A DNA stretch of 64,000 nucleotides, taken from positions 9,620,001 through 9,684,000 of the forward strand of contig NC_059545.1 in NCBI RefSeq assembly GCF_905220415.1. The letters are read 5' to 3'. This document shows positions 45,481 to 58,191 of this stretch, piece by piece. A program made the position numbers and the translations under genes. Every line of letters begins with the position of its first letter. The stretch's first letter is position 1. The stretch is from Colias croceus (taxonomy: Eukaryota; Arthropoda; Insecta; Lepidoptera; Pieridae). The notes beneath the pieces were generated by a model, which worked only from the letters and a program-made list of their open reading frames with translations, was not told the DNA's origin and ran no database searches.

Positions 45481-45777
45481 TTTATATTATGTGTAACTTT
45501 GTTTTATATAATGAAGTGATAAAAGAAATTAAAACTTTCCTCAACAGTGGGAGATCATAACATTACAGTAATATTTCATCGTTAGGAAGAATTGCAAATG
45601 ATACACTAGAGACTTCATTTTTTCTTGATTTGGCAAGGCTCAGACGACTGATTACCTTTTTATTTACTAAGATAATAAACGGCATAATATTATATGAAAC
45701 AGATGAAATATATGAAGAACCTAAAAGCATAGAGGATTAATATTATTTATTTAATATATTAGGATTAGGGCCGATTT

Positions 45778-45940
45778 TTCAATGCTTGGATAAAACTTAT
45801 CCGTCCAATAAAGTATTAAACGATAATATTAAAATGTCACGAAAACTGTCAAATACCGGCAATTAGAATACGTTTTTAAAATGGTAATTTTATACATTAT
45901 TCAACGAATAAGTTTTATCCAAGCATTGAAAAATCGGCCC
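45778..45940. mobile_element. PIF/Harbinger-type MITE
   Basis: ~35-bp TIR beginning GGGCCGATTTTTCAATGCTT and perfectly mirrored. Flanked by TTA at 45775-45777 and 45941-45943. 163 bp. Confidence 0.85.
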
Positions 45941-46119
45941 TTAATATATTATTTAAACATTTTATATGTATCTTATATCTAAGCAAGACGAGAGTTTATA
46001 GATAATCTATATTATAATTATATTAAAGGAAACAAATGTTAATACATATTTAAATATTTCTATAAAGTAGGTACTTACTTATGCGAATATTATTGTAAAA
46101 CATCAATTTAACAAACTTA

Positions 46120-46303
46120 GGGCCGATTTTTCAATGCTTGGATAAAACTTATTCGTCGAATAATGTATAAAACTACCATTTTAAAAACGTATTCTAATTG
46201 CCCGTATTTGACAGTTTACGTGACATTTTGTTTTTGTCGTGTAATATAATATATATAATTTATTGGACGGATAAGTTTTATCCAAGCATTGAAAAATGGG
46301 CCC
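46120..46303. mobile_element. PIF/Harbinger-type MITE
   Basis: Same TIR, TTA at 46117-46119 and 46304-46306. Only about 175 bp from the previous copy, in a different internal state. Confidence 0.85.
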
Positions 46304-46774
46304 TTAATACCATATTTCTGTTTTTTGCTTTGAGTTTCAAAACGACGAGGAGGATGGTAATTGGAGAGAATACGCTTGTTTCGGAAAACCATCAAATATA
46401 CCGTCAGTTGTTGTTAATAAATGTAGAAATACAATATTTGTTATCAAGTAACTATAAATAAAACTATTATATTCTTCACTACCACGTTTTATAAAAGTAC
46501 CTAACGTTAAAACTAAAAACACTGAATTTACGGTTGAATACTTTGAATAATATAGAAAATGGATGCACAGTGTTGAAAAATGAATTTTCATCAAGAATAA
46601 TAGAAAAGAGAATATGTATTTTTAAATTGAGTGAAAAAAGAATAACTATATTGGACGTGAAAAGCGGAAAATTGTTTTTAATAAACTTTCAACGAATTAT
46701 TAACTATTAAACGGTGCGTTACTTGCTTTGCGTATTTTATAGAAAAATATTTAGTGACCACATACATTTATTTA

Positions 46775-46926
46775 CTAGCTGTGCCCCGCGATTTTACTCG
46801 CATTCTTCTTTTGGTCTTAGCGTGTCGATATATAACCATAGCCTTCCTCAAATCGAACCCATGGTTCCAAACAAGCAAATAAAACAAACAAAAAAAATTA
46901 TTCTGCTTTATAATATTAAGTATAGA
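46775..46926 (-). mobile_element. internally deleted Helitron, 'GCTGAAGAG' subfamily
   Basis: CTAGCTGTGCCCCGCG at the left, minus-strand TC at 46925-46926. Parts of the middle are missing. Confidence 0.65.
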
Positions 46927-46939
46927 TTTGTACGGTAGT

Positions 46940-46974
46940 ATGGTATTGCGGGTAAAACCGCGGGGCACAGCTAG
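46940..46974 (+). mobile_element. Helitron 3' end fragment, opposite orientation
   Basis: GCGGGTAAAACCGCGGGGCA then CAGCTAG before T. Only the last ~35 bp is present, next to the minus-strand copy. Confidence 0.55.
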
Positions 46975-48369
46975 TACATAATACGATTAAATAAATAAAC
47001 TGTGAAGCTAAATCTAATTTATGCATTAGAAATATCAAACCGCCATTTAAACCTTGGTTTAATTAATCTATGGTCAGTGTTAATCATTGATAATAATTAA
47101 CCACTGCCAGATTGAGTAGATTTTAAACTAATTATAGAGCATTTTGATCATTTGATGTTAAAAATTTATGTCATAATTACTAGGTAGGTACATTAAAGGT
47201 AAGTATTTTAAAATAAACTCATCCAATTACAGAAATAATACGGCTCTCTTTATATTGTATCTGTTTCGAGGATTCCAGTTTCGTTAAGAACGAGATTTAT
47301 ATGTTTTACAAAAATAATATTTTGAACATATTTGGAAAGATTTTTCTCTCTCATTTATCGTTTCTGATTTCAGACTAACTGAAACTTTAAGCACAAGCTT
47401 TTTGTGAATAAGCATTTATTATATCATGTTATTTGTATATTCTATCGACGCTTTACATCATTACTCATCGATACGCAATAAATCACGGTTTAAAGCCGCT
47501 AAAAGTGTCTAATTCAATTAATTTATTACACTGCGTGCTTACGTACGCAAATAATCATTTCCCGTCTCATACGATATACTTACACTTAAATTATTAACGG
47601 TTCAAAGCTCTCACTACATTTGTATACAATCTAGTGGAAAATTCATAATGACACTTATATAGGTGACAAAAAATATATTATGAACATTATTTATTCTGTT
47701 ACTAGCTGTAAGTGTAGGACAATAAACTCAACAAAAATGGGCTAAAATCTAAATCATATGAATTGTGATTTTGAATCATAATTTATGAAACTAATTTCAG
47801 TATGCTCTTTACGCAATAACAATTAAATTAATAAAAATTGTTTTTCTTAATAACGATTAAAATAATAAAATTTGTTTAACACGCATAACAGCAACAAATA
47901 CTTAACTGTACTGTACCTTTAACCATATAGAAATCTATGATAGAGTCAATAACTCATGGCCGATCAAAATAACCTTTGACTGATAAAATCAGTAAGAAAA
48001 CGTTTTTGAGGCCCTTGACCAAAATAAGGACTGATTAATAGATATAACATATAGTTAGAAAGTTAAACAGCTACTATTTATCTCTAAAATATAGCTTGAA
48101 GGGGGTGGGATAGGAGGTGGAACATCTGTCGCGCAATACCGTCAAGTGAACGCAAGCGAAACTAAAGCAAAACAGTATGATAATATTTTAAAATATAGAG
48201 TTTTCATTTGTTGGAATTCCATAATAATTTTATATGTTTTCAGAGAGCATTTGATGTGTTAAGAATATGTTTGTCATGGTGAATTTAAAATCTAACGAAG
48301 CGATATCTTGACTTATTGTTAATGTATTTTATCCTTGTTTTACCTGAGCATAGTCACGGCTACGGCTTG
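46975..48369. other. AT-rich DNA, no feature seen
   Basis: No exon, RNA gene or element end was recognised. Confidence 0.4.
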
Positions 48370-48564
48370 TCTATACTAATATTATAAAGAGGAAAGGTTT
48401 GTAATTAATTATGTATGTATGTTTTCACGCATAAACTAGGTACTGGACCGATTTAAAAAATTCTTTCACTATTAGAAAGCTGCATCTTCACTGAGCAACA
48501 TAGGCTAGGTTTTATCAAGGCAATCCCACGGGAACGGGAACTATGCGGGTTTTTCTTTGAAAAC
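48370..48564 (+). mobile_element. 3'-truncated Helitron, 'TATAAAGAGGAAA' subfamily
   Basis: TCTATACTAATATTATAAAG through CCCACGGGAACGGGAACTAT to GGGTTTTTCTTTGAAAAC; the terminal hairpin and CTAG are missing. Confidence 0.6.
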
Positions 48565-48815
48565 CTTGAATTTTCCTGTAAGTTTTCATGAACATTACGG
48601 TAATACATATCTTTACAAGACAAACAAACGACAGGTGCAAACGCCATTCTAAAAACTTTTACGACGTACTTTCCCGGTAATTCGCCTGCGCCTTTATGGC
48701 TGTGATGAAATTTTTAATGATTTTTCATTTGTACTGTTGTTTTGATGAAAATATAGTATGAGGTTTCGGGAATACCATCATATTGCATGTGTTATTGTTA
48801 TAAATTTATAATGTA

Positions 48816-48985
48816 CTAACGGTCCGCCCCGGCTTAACCCGTGGTACATATTCACGTTTTCTCTACATAAGTACCATCCTCGAACTTCAAGAAATATTAT
48901 AAAAAAAGAATTAACGAAATCGGTTAAGCCGTTCTCAAGTTATGCGTTTACCAACACATTTTGGGATTCATTTTTATATTATAGA
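48816..48985 (-). mobile_element. Helitron, 'ACCACGGGCGAAGCC' subfamily
   Basis: AACGGTCCGCCCCGGCTTAA at the left, with CTAG mutated to CTAA; minus-strand TC at 48984-48985. Confidence 0.7.
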
Positions 48986-49197
48986 TTATTGTTATTACAA
49001 TAGAAAGGTATACGGGATCTCTAGGGGCTACGTATTTGTGGGAATTTGATAACCATACAAATAACTACGACAATACTTATACACACGTATGATACAATAT
49101 AATTTAATAGAAAAGTTTTAATATTTTTTAAAACTACTTATATATTAAACTATTATACCTTGGCACGGTAAAATTGTATCCATGTTTAACCGACTTC

Positions 49198-49240
49198 AAA
49201 AAAGGAGGAGGTTCTCAATTCGGCCGGTATATTTTTTTCA
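49198..49240 (+). repeat. left-end fragment of the AACCGACTTCAAA element
   Basis: AACCGACTTCAAAAAAGGAG and TCTCAATTCGGCCGG, then unrelated sequence. Confidence 0.5.
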
Positions 49241-49500
49241 AATGCTGCATAGTGCATTTTATTCGTATCTATGGGACTTTTGAAATTCGAGACTTTGAAT
49301 TCGTATAAACAAATAAACGCATATATTTTAAGATTTCATTCAACACGACATTACAAACCGTCCATTGAAGCGCTCATACAATGTAGTTTTGTTCTTTTAT
49401 GAATTTGAACGCTTCATTTAACCTTTTTCTAGACAATGAATCCGCAACTATCTTAAGAGAAAAGCTCTTTATATTAAAGTAATGCTTATAACAACAATTG

Positions 49501-49590
49501 TTTTTATTTATTTATGCTTTATTGTTCTATACAAACTGAGACTTAACAGCTATTTCTTCCAGACAACCGGTTGACCTGAGAGAAATTAAG
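49501..49590 (-). repeat. retroposon 3' tail
   Basis: GAGACTTAACAGCTATTTCT and CCAGACAACCGGTTGACC, the same tail as 5727-5875. Confidence 0.5.
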
Positions 49591-50275
49591 ATATATCTAA
49601 TATATTTGTTATTTTTTTTAATTACGACAAATTTCAGACGTTCCTGATATCCTACTTGAAGTCAATGTTTTTTATTTGATTATTTGTTATTTTAACTGAC
49701 TGATTAGCAGAAGATAATATCGAGAAATCGTGAAAATAAGCATTCTATTATGTATTTGTGTAGTTCCGTAAGAAACCATTAGGTTATACTTTAAATCTAT
49801 TGGCTGATTACTGATCAAACTACACGCTCTATCTAAATAATATGAAACACAAACCACAGCGACAAAGGTGTCGTTAGAAAGATCAAATACTAATTTCTAC
49901 AACCTCAAATCGTCACAAAAATCGTTCCATATTTATTTTATGTACGCTATATTTGATACTGATTACATCTTTATTAAATTCTTATACCTAACCTTTTGTG
50001 AAAGCGTCCATAAAACCATTTACACACAACATAAACGATATCAGTGTGATGACGCCTTACAAACTTACTGATTACAATATCAGAACCAATACATAATGGA
50101 GTCGTAAACGTGTTTTATATCTTCGCGTCTGGGACTTCGTTAATAAAATATGCTATCGTTTGGAGACGTTCATACTGTCTATAATAATGTACAATGTAAG
50201 CTTTTGTATGTTAACTTGAGTGGTAAAATATTGTTGTATGTCTCGTTTGCTTAAACAAGTAATGAATTTTGAAAA
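49591..50275. other. AT-rich DNA, no feature seen
   Basis: Nothing was recognised here. Confidence 0.4.
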
Positions 50276-50426
50276 TCTATACTTAATATTATAAAGCTGA
50301 AAAGTTGTTTTATTTGAACACGCCAATCTCAGGAATTACTGATCCAATTTGAAAAAAGTTTCAAACCAAAATACCTCAGACCAAAAGCAGCAAATCATTG
50401 CGGATAAAACCGCAGGGCACAGCTAG
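50276..50426 (+). mobile_element. internally deleted Helitron, 'GCTGAAGAG' subfamily
   Basis: Starts TCTATACTTAATATTATAAA and ends ACCGCAGGGCACAGCTAG. The 3' neighbour is C rather than T. Confidence 0.65.
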
Positions 50427-51182
50427 CGGGAGATACTTTGGAGTTTTACTACAGTGGTTTTAGGTGTTACCAAAACTCCAATAAATGACCACTTTATAAT
50501 ACCATCTATAATGAAATACTGTTCATGCAACGATAGGTACATCTTACTTTGTGATATTCATATGAAACCAATACGCCCTCATATTTATTTTGCCTGATTT
50601 GCCACAGAAAGTCATATATTTATTCTTGTGGAAGAAAAGCGAAAACCGTAAAACATAAGACGATCAACCCGATTTCATCAAAATAATTGCTGTATAAAAA
50701 TATCTGCATCATTATAATATTGTCTTAAATACATTTGATATTTTTACGTAAAAATATATTTTTGATAAGCTAAATAGAAAAATTGTGAACATTTTTTCGA
50801 AGAATAATTGGGTCTATTTGCTGAAAATATTAGTCAGGATAAAAATAACTAGGGTTTTTATAAAAAGCTCTTTTGCAAATTGTGTTTGACGATGTTTATA
50901 GAAAAGTTACTGATTTTATTTATTGTAGAATTATTGTTTTCTTGTTGGTTATTTTATATGAAAAAAATCCCATACCTATCACTTTGTAGGGAGAAATGCA
51001 TTTGACATCTATTTAACTGAACAATAAGTAAGTGGTTTGCATTCTATGTCTTGAAAGAAAGTCTTTTTAACACGCTTTTTCGGCTTCACCTGTATGTATG
51101 TTTGTTGAGCCTAAAGGAGTGGATACTCCTTTAAAATCAATATTGACCTACTTTAAATAGACGTGTTTAAATTAGCGTGTTA
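50427..51182. other. AT-rich DNA, no feature seen
   Basis: Nothing was recognised here. Confidence 0.4.
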
Positions 51183-51369
51183 TCTATACTAATATCATAC
51201 AGCTGAAGAGTTTGTATGTTTGAACGCGCTAATCTCAGGAACTACTGGTCCAGTTTGAAAAATTATTTCGGTGTTAGATAGCCCATTTATCGAGGAAGGC
51301 TATTGGCTGTTATTACGCTAAGACCAACAGTAGCAAATCCACGCGGGTGAAACCGCGAAGCGCAGCTAG
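51183..51369 (+). mobile_element. complete Helitron, 'GCTGAAGAG' subfamily
   Basis: A^TC start and CTAG^T end (AACCGCGAAGCGCAGCTAG). All internal signatures are present; 187 bp. Confidence 0.78.
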
Positions 51370-51854
51370 TAATTTATAAAGAAATACTTAACAAATTTAT
51401 AATGCTATAAAAATAAATAACTAACACTAATAAAAATTTTAAGGCATTATCTAAATTTTAACACATATTTCAAAGGAAATGTTCTTGTAAATTCGGCGTT
51501 TACTCGCCTTTACTCTGAAAGCCTGTAACTAACTTATGCATGTCATAAGCGGCGCTTAATTTAGTTAACACGTAGTTGTAAGGCGTCTATTATACTGCAT
51601 TGAAATTTCATTATGCCCTTCAATTTATGTTATCGTATATTTAGTAAAGACGTTATAGTTAGTTATGGACTTGAATACAATGACCGGTATTAACACGATT
51701 TGTATGTTTATTTATTTTTGACTAGAGTCGTAATATGTGAACACACTAAGATAAAATTTCAAGATAAATGTAGTTAATAGTAAGACTTGTACTTATTACA
51801 AAATGAAAAAAGATAGACCTAGTAAGGGGGCCGCCTGAACATACATAAAAAACA

Positions 51855-51899
51855 ACATACCGGCCGAATTGGTAACCTCCTCCTTTTTTGAAGTCGGTT
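51855..51899 (-). repeat. fragment of the AACCGACTTCAAA element
   Basis: CATACCGGCCGAATTGGTAA ... TTTTTTGAAGTCGGTT; reversed left end only. Confidence 0.5.
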
Positions 51900-52176
51900 A
51901 ATTAATCATACAGAAATCAGAAGGAAATTCAAGTACGATTAATGGATATTCATTATGCATATCGTTCATACCCAAATAAATCGGTAAAAGTTATAAATTA
52001 GAGTTCTAAAGCTTGTCGAGAATGAAGGAAATCAATCAGGGAAACAAATATGCGATTTAGGTCGTTCTTCGCCACATGTTTGCGGTTTTTGGGAATTGAT
52101 CATTCTCGCAAATAGAGCGTCATCACAATCTCATAATACATGGTATTCGTTTTTTGTACCATTCGATTTGATTTTT

Positions 52177-52393
52177 AACCGACTTCAAAAAAAGGAGGAG
52201 GTTATCAATTCGGCCGGTATGTTTTTTTTATGTATGTACACCGATTACTCCGAGGTTTCTGAACTGATTTACGTGATTCTTTTTTTGTTCGATGCGGGAT
52301 GGTGTCGAATTGGTCCCATAAAAATTTTATTCGGATAGGCCCAGTTGTTTTTATTTTATGGGCATTTTTGCAAGTGTAAGTTTGAAGTCGGTT
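52177..52393 (+). mobile_element. AACCGACTTCAAA TIR element, copy 2
   Basis: Complete copy bounded by AACCGACTTCAAA and TTTGAAGTCGGTT. Both this and 32885-33107 are followed by GTTTTTAACGC, so part of that may belong to the element. Confidence 0.7.
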
Positions 52394-52394
52394 G

Positions 52395-53120
52395 TTTTTA
52401 ACGCAGTTATCACTTGTTATCGTTCATAAATTAAATAAAATGTTGTATCTACCAAATCATTTATTCTCTAATGTATTTAATACGATTTTCTGGCAGAAAT
52501 TATAAATGTATACATAATACAAGACCTGAGGAATTGTATATCTCTTAAGATAAATGGTGATTATTGAAAATATATTATGTAGATAAATCTACTACATACT
52601 ATATATTTTTAGGTTTCCGAACCTCAAAAGGAAAAAACACTGAACCCTTATAGTATCACTGTTATTCGTATGTCTGTCTATCCAAAAATATATTCCTCTG
52701 CACTTTTTTACAATATCCAAGAGCCCATTTTCTGGCAGGTTATTTAACAGCGTGTATTGCACAAAGGCATGATTCAACGGACATTTCGTAGCACTCTACG
52801 TCAACGCTTAAGCTACGAGCCTACGTCGGATGCTACGAACATTGTTCACTCGATTAGCCTAATTACAAAGTGGCCTTTATATTAGCTACTTGCATTCTAT
52901 GGGCGCCTGGTACTTTTCATTTCACTTTGCCCTAAAACAGTAATAATAATTATTTCATTAATCGTAAAGTTAATTTAATGATCTGAAATGAACTAGATTA
53001 CCAAATATAATTGAATATTATGAAACTTATGAATTGAAGTAGGTACAACTGTTTTCGACGTTTCTAATTCAATTCAAGTTAATTACAACTTGAAATGAAA
53101 TTCCACTCAATTATCTTCTA
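52395..53120. other. AT-rich DNA, no feature seen
   Basis: Nothing was recognised here. Confidence 0.4.
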
Positions 53121-53483
53121 TCTATATTCTATACATAATACACATAATAAATCTGTAGAAGGGTCAATTCTGTACATTGAAAATATCGAAAAAATAAATA
53201 GCAGGGGGTTTTACTGGATCGATACCAAACCCAAATATGTGATTAAAAAAATTTTTGTCTGTCTGTCTGTCCGTCTGTCTGTCTGTCCGTCTGTCTGTCT
53301 GTCTGTATGTGAAGGCATCACGTGAAAACTAATGGTTCGATTTCGATGAAACTTGGTATAATTATACCTTATTATCCTGGGCATAAAATAGGATACTTTT
53401 TATCCCGGAAAAATACGTAGAAAAAAATAAATCTTAATTTTTCTTAATTTTTCCGCTCGGACGGAGTCGCGGGCGGAAGATAG
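53121..53483 (+). mobile_element. Helitron with (GTCT)n tract
   Basis: ATAATAAATCTGTAGAAGGG, a GTCT tract with GTCC variants (53257-53307), and the end TCGCGGGCGGAAGATAG with CTAG mutated to ATAG. The extra internal block is absent. Confidence 0.75.
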
Positions 53484-53554
53484 TAATTTAAATAAAACAT
53501 TGAATGTAATTTGAGGTTTAAAATATTTAACATTATTAATAACTAGTTATTATA

Positions 53555-53710
53555 CGCCGGTCCGCCCCGGTTTCGTCCATGGTACATGTCTACGTTTTCT
53601 CTCCATCCTCGTACTTCAAGGAATATAATTAAAAAAAATTAACGAAATCGGTTCAGCCGGTCTCGAGTTTTGCGCTTACCAACATATTTGGCGATTCATT
53701 TTTATCATAA
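53555..53710 (-). mobile_element. Helitron, left arm of a head-to-head pair
   Basis: CCGGTCCGCCCCGGTTTCGT at the left; CTAG lost. Its start abuts the start of the next, oppositely oriented copy. Confidence 0.65.
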
Positions 53711-53879
53711 TCTATAATATAAAAAATGAATCCCAAAATGTGTTGGTAAGCGCATAACTTTACAACAGGAACCGATTTCTTTAATTCTTTTTTTATTATA
53801 TTCCTTGAAGTACGAGGATGGTTCTTATGTAGAGAAAACGTGAATATGTACCACGGGCGAAGCCGGGGCGGACCGCTAG
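53711..53879 (+). mobile_element. complete Helitron, right arm of a head-to-head pair
   Basis: TCTATAATATAAAAAATGAA start and GCCGGGGCGGACCGCTAG before T. 169 bp, intact ends. Confidence 0.78.
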
Positions 53880-54669
53880 TATATTATATAAATAAATTAA
53901 TCAATGTTTTAAAAGATTAATGTAATGAATGATAAGTGTAGAGAAATGTATGTTAATTCTAACCGTTGTATTATCATATTATATTTCATAACCTTGAACA
54001 TTCCATACATTCTGAGCACAATGATATTCTAGTTACTAATATACATGTAGATTCCATTACTACATGAAATTGCGTCTTAATGTAGTAATAACGTATTTTC
54101 TATGTAAAATAAGTCATTTTATTGAACACAAAGCAATTGCCTTGATAGGCTTTTACGAAATATGAATTATTCAAAATGTTTGAAATGTAATAAGTTTTAT
54201 ATAGAGATGAGATTTTTGAAAGATTAATCTAGATATTTAAATAAATACAATTTATTTTAAAGTTAACAAGCCTTAAACTCCTATTGTTGATCATTACCTA
54301 CTTTTAAAATAGTAATTTGTATGATTTTTTTACAATGTGCAAAGAAAAAAAGAATTATTATCATTATTTATTACCATTTTTTGCTATAAAAATACTGAAA
54401 GTGTATCGTACTTAAATCATGTACAATCTAGCTCACAAAATAAAAAATATTCTTCAGATACATTTACTGCTAAATAGATAAAGAATCTAATGTAATATTC
54501 ATGTGTCTACATCGAAATGCCTTTCGTATAAACTGAGAGACATGCCAAATATACACGTGTCAAAGAAAGGACAAATAAAAAGTGAAATTGGATTTTCACT
54601 ACAAATTCGTCAAAGGTACTTTTTTGGACACAACATTCGAACGAGTAAGTACATACTAAGGCAAAGAAG
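53880..54669. other. AT-rich DNA, no feature seen
   Basis: Nothing was recognised here. Confidence 0.4.
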
Positions 54670-54878
54670 ATTTTTGAAGTGAAACTTCTTTATCGGGGTT
54701 GGAAAAAAATTTTAGTGTGACATAATATTTCGTTACGTGCCATCTTTTTCTTATCCCTACCACGCGTGATTCGACGTATTTCTGTAAAGTTGCATATCTA
54801 TAGTAAATTATTTTTTGAAAAATAAGGTCATGAAGAAATTTCACTTATTACGTGTGTACACTAGTACACGCACACATT
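54670..54878 (-). repeat. degenerate GAAGTGAAACTTC palindromic element
   Basis: GAAGTGAAACTTCTT at the left and AAGAAATTTCACTT at the right, then ACACTAGTACACGC. The core has diverged. Confidence 0.4.
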
Positions 54879-55154
54879 TTTTATGTCAAGATTAAGTTTT
54901 TTATAGTTTTAATTGCATTTTATTTTATTTGGAATTATTATAGAGCATTAATAATATAAATGCGAATGTATGAACGTGCTGTTATTATGAAAAAAAAATG
55001 AAAAACGATGGTACATCAAAATGAACAGGCGATGAATTCTTAATAGATATTTACGAATCTAATTGGTATAATTTATTAAAATTTTATTGTGTACATAATT
55101 TAAAATATTTCTATTGTGTACATAATCTGCCTTAATTTTCTTTTTTTTTCAATA

Positions 55155-55290
55155 CATTGGTTGCTCGGGTTGCTTGGAAGAAATTGCTTGTAGCAATAAA
55201 GCCGCCCTTTGCATCAAATGTCCTGTCTGTGTGTCTGAAATTTGTATTTATGTTTTGTATGCAATAACGATTATAAATAAATAAATAAAA
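55155..55290 (+). repeat. retroposon 3' tail (plus)
   Basis: GGTTGCTTGGAAGAAATTGC, TAGCAATAAAGCCGCCC and a final TAAATAAATAAATAAA. It is the plus-strand version of the tail family at 5727-5875. Confidence 0.6.
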
Positions 55291-56253
55291 ATTTTATATT
55301 CAAGAACATAAATTTCAAACCTTTTATTGCTCGTCTTTATTTTTTGAACAAATCTGTAAAAGCCTATATTTAAATCTCTTTCGATTCGGGAAATCTGAAA
55401 TTTAATATTCAGCGAGAAGTCGCTTACGTGTCGATGAGTCGTAATAAATCACAGTTACTTATAAAATGTTACAAACATTTTTGGTGGGAAAATTGTCATT
55501 TTCGTAAAAAATCTTCTGTTTGTTTTATTTAATCTATACCTTAATATAACGGGCATAATCGTTAAGTGTGCTCAGGTGATTATATCGTAACTATTACAGG
55601 TACCAAAAAACTATAAACTGATATCGAAAGTACATTACCTAATGAGTAAAATGGCTTTTTAAAAATAAAACGGGAATAAAACTAAACTAAACTAAAATAA
55701 AATAAAACGGGATATCCAAAAAAATACATTAAACACACCCATGTGACAAGGCTATCTGACTGTACATAGATGTTGCTACATTGTAAAATATAATATTAAT
55801 AAAATACAAGCATTCTATTTTATTCCATTCACTTTAAAGTGAAATCATTAAATGTTCGAGATTAATAAATAAAGTTTCCCCTTAAAGTTCCTCAGATAAA
55901 TAAGAGTTTCAACTCCGGAAGGTGTTTGTTAAATTAATTACAAACTTCTTCCAATTTTGGAAGTCATATTAATTAAGGGTTTATTGGAAACGAGGTCCCG
56001 ATTTCATATGCCTTGATGGAGTATTTTAATTAGTTTGGTGTTTTGAGAATGCCATGTGATGCGTAGATAGAAAAAAATAGAACTTTGAAGTAGAGCTTAT
56101 TTTTCATATGGTTGCTTCACTAACGTTTTAACTTGGTAATATTTTAAAAATAAATCAATCTATGCGGTTTATTTTCTTGTTTTTACCCGCAAATCTCGAT
56201 TAACTAACTTTATCAACCTTTTCTTCAATTTTTTTTTAAGTAGTTTTAATTTT
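55291..56253. other. AT-rich DNA, no feature seen
   Basis: There is a short (AACTA/AAATA)n tract at 55680-55705. No gene was recognised. Confidence 0.4.
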
Positions 56254-57790
56254 CAAACTCAAACTCAAACATTCATTTATTCAATTAGACTACTATTTAG
56301 TAGCACTTTCGAATCGTCATTACATAATATGTAACTTATATCTAAATACATAATATATCATAATATACAAAGAACTGTCCTGTGGTTTTTACGCGACAAC
56401 CCTCCATGGGTTTTTATCGTCCATATATTCCTGAATACTGTAGTACGCTCTCTGAACTAGTACATTTTTGTCCTATAATATTTATTTATTTATTTATCTC
56501 CTACTCTTGTGTGTAAGTCGGCGTTTTTGTGTACATGCAAAATATTATTAAATATGTACTGTGATGGTAGAGTAAGTATACCAGTATTCTTAAAGAGATC
56601 TCTTAGTGAGTCCCGAGCACGTAAATTATATATAGAGCGAATGGCTCTTTTCTGTAAGATAAATATAGTTTCTATATCTGCTGCCCTGCCCCATAGTAGA
56701 ATTCCATAGGACATAATACTATGAAAGTAGCTGAAATAAACCAATCTAGCTGTATCTTCATCGGTGAGATGCCTTACCTTTCGGACTGCATATGCTGCTG
56801 AACTGAGCTTACCTGCAGCGGTGTTGACATGGGCTCCCCACTGTAGTTTCTCGTCCAATGTTAACCCAAGAAATACAGTCGATTCTGTAGGGTGTAATAC
56901 CTCCCCGTTCAAGGTAATATTTCTGCTCAACTTTTTAACGTTAGGTAGTAAAAATTCAACAAAAGTTGTTTTTTTGGCATTTAATAATAAATTATTAGCA
57001 GTAAACCAGTCGGATATGTGTAAAAGAGTACTGTTCACTTCGTCAACATTTGGGTCATGCCTATCCACATTGAATATTAATGAGGTATCATCTGCAAACA
57101 GAACTATTTCACACCTATCCTGTAAATAATAAGGTAGATCATTGATATATACCAAGAACAAGAAGGGTCCTAAAATAGATCCTTGTGGAACACCAATGTT
57201 AATTGACGCACCGCTAGAACGTTCTCCATTAACAACTACAGTTTGTATCCTATCATGAAGGTATGAGGCTATGAGGTTCTGAGCTTGTCCTTTAATCCCA
57301 TAGTGATTAAGTTTACGCAATAAAGTACAATGTTCAACGCAGTCAAATGCCTTGGAGAGGTCACAAAATATCCCCAAAGCATTTTTTGAGTTTTCCCATG
57401 CCTTATATATATGTGTTAGTAGTGCAACTCCAGCATCTGTGGTTGAGCGCCCCTTTGTGAAACCAAACTGTTTGGTGTGCAGCAAATTATTAGAAGCAAA
57501 GTGACTAGTCAATTGGTTTAATATTAACTTTTCGAAAACTTTACTTAATGTTGGTAAAATCGAGATAGGTCTATAGTTGTTACAGTCTTCTTGATCACCT
57601 TTTTTAAATAGAGGTATAACTTTACTAAGCTTTAGTAAATTAGGAAATGTACCATAGTCACAACACCTATTAAATATGAAAGCTAAGTTGTTTGCAATAT
57701 TTTCTATTATATTATTAACTAAATTTACGAAATTCTCGCAGTGACCAATTTGCAGAGCAACAATTATAGAAAATGTTGAATATTTCTTTT
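56254..57790 (-). mobile_element. LINE, Jockey/CR1 superfamily, 5' truncated
   Basis: The minus strand carries an RT frame (57790-56490), then a 3' UTR including ACGCGACAACCCTCCATGG read in reverse, and a GAGTTTGAGTTTG terminus at 56254-56270. Its 5' truncation point at about 57790 abuts the palindromic repeat at 57795. Fragments of the same 3' UTR are at 20331, 32090 and 42371. Confidence 0.82.
56490..57790 (-). CDS. LINE ORF2 fragment: reverse transcriptase
   Basis: The uninterrupted frame continues upstream of the Met at 57512 to about 57790: ALQIGHCENFVNLVNNIIEN, then KKGDQEDCNNYRPISILPTL. RT motifs follow in order: FGFTKGRSTTDAGVALL, FCDLSKAFDCVEH (catalytic Asp), GVPQGSILGPFLFLVYINDL, the box FADDTSLIF, WFTANNLLLNAKKT and LGLTLDEKLQWGAHV. 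It ends HVHKNADLHTRVGDK, which looks short at the C-terminus compared with related LINEs. All catalytic motifs are present; the endonuclease is absent. Clade is not resolved. Confidence 0.85.
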
Positions 57791-57794
57791 GTTA

Positions 57795-57925
57795 AAAAGA
57801 GCGTATGTGCCGACATGCGTCAGAAGTAAAACTTCTTTGGCAAGATTCAAAACTACCAAAATCGTCGCCTTACTCCATGACGTGACGGTATTGCCATGAC
57901 CCGACTTTAAGTAGTTTTACTTCAA
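57795..57925 (+). repeat. GAAGTGAAACTTC palindromic element
   Basis: ATGTGCCGACATGCGTCAGA, AAAACTTCTTTGGCAAGATT, CCATGACGTGACGGTATTGC and TAGTTTTACTTC. Same family as 22905-23100 and 63651-63770. Confidence 0.55.
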
Positions 57926-58191
57926 AAATGTTACAAAACAAACAAGACTCGTGTTATAAATGACAGTTATTAATTAAACAATTCATCAATATTCCCAACT
58001 TCGTATACTTTTAATGAACGTGAAAATTAAGTACTGCAAAGTCCTATTTATGTTTTGTTGTTAATTATTATTCAGGGCGTTGAACTTTCAAGTCATTTAA
58101 ATAATAGCGGGTGTCGACCTATCTCATGTTTTCTGTATTCATTTGTTTGATAACATGACTATTTAATTCACTATTTATTTGATAGTTATTT

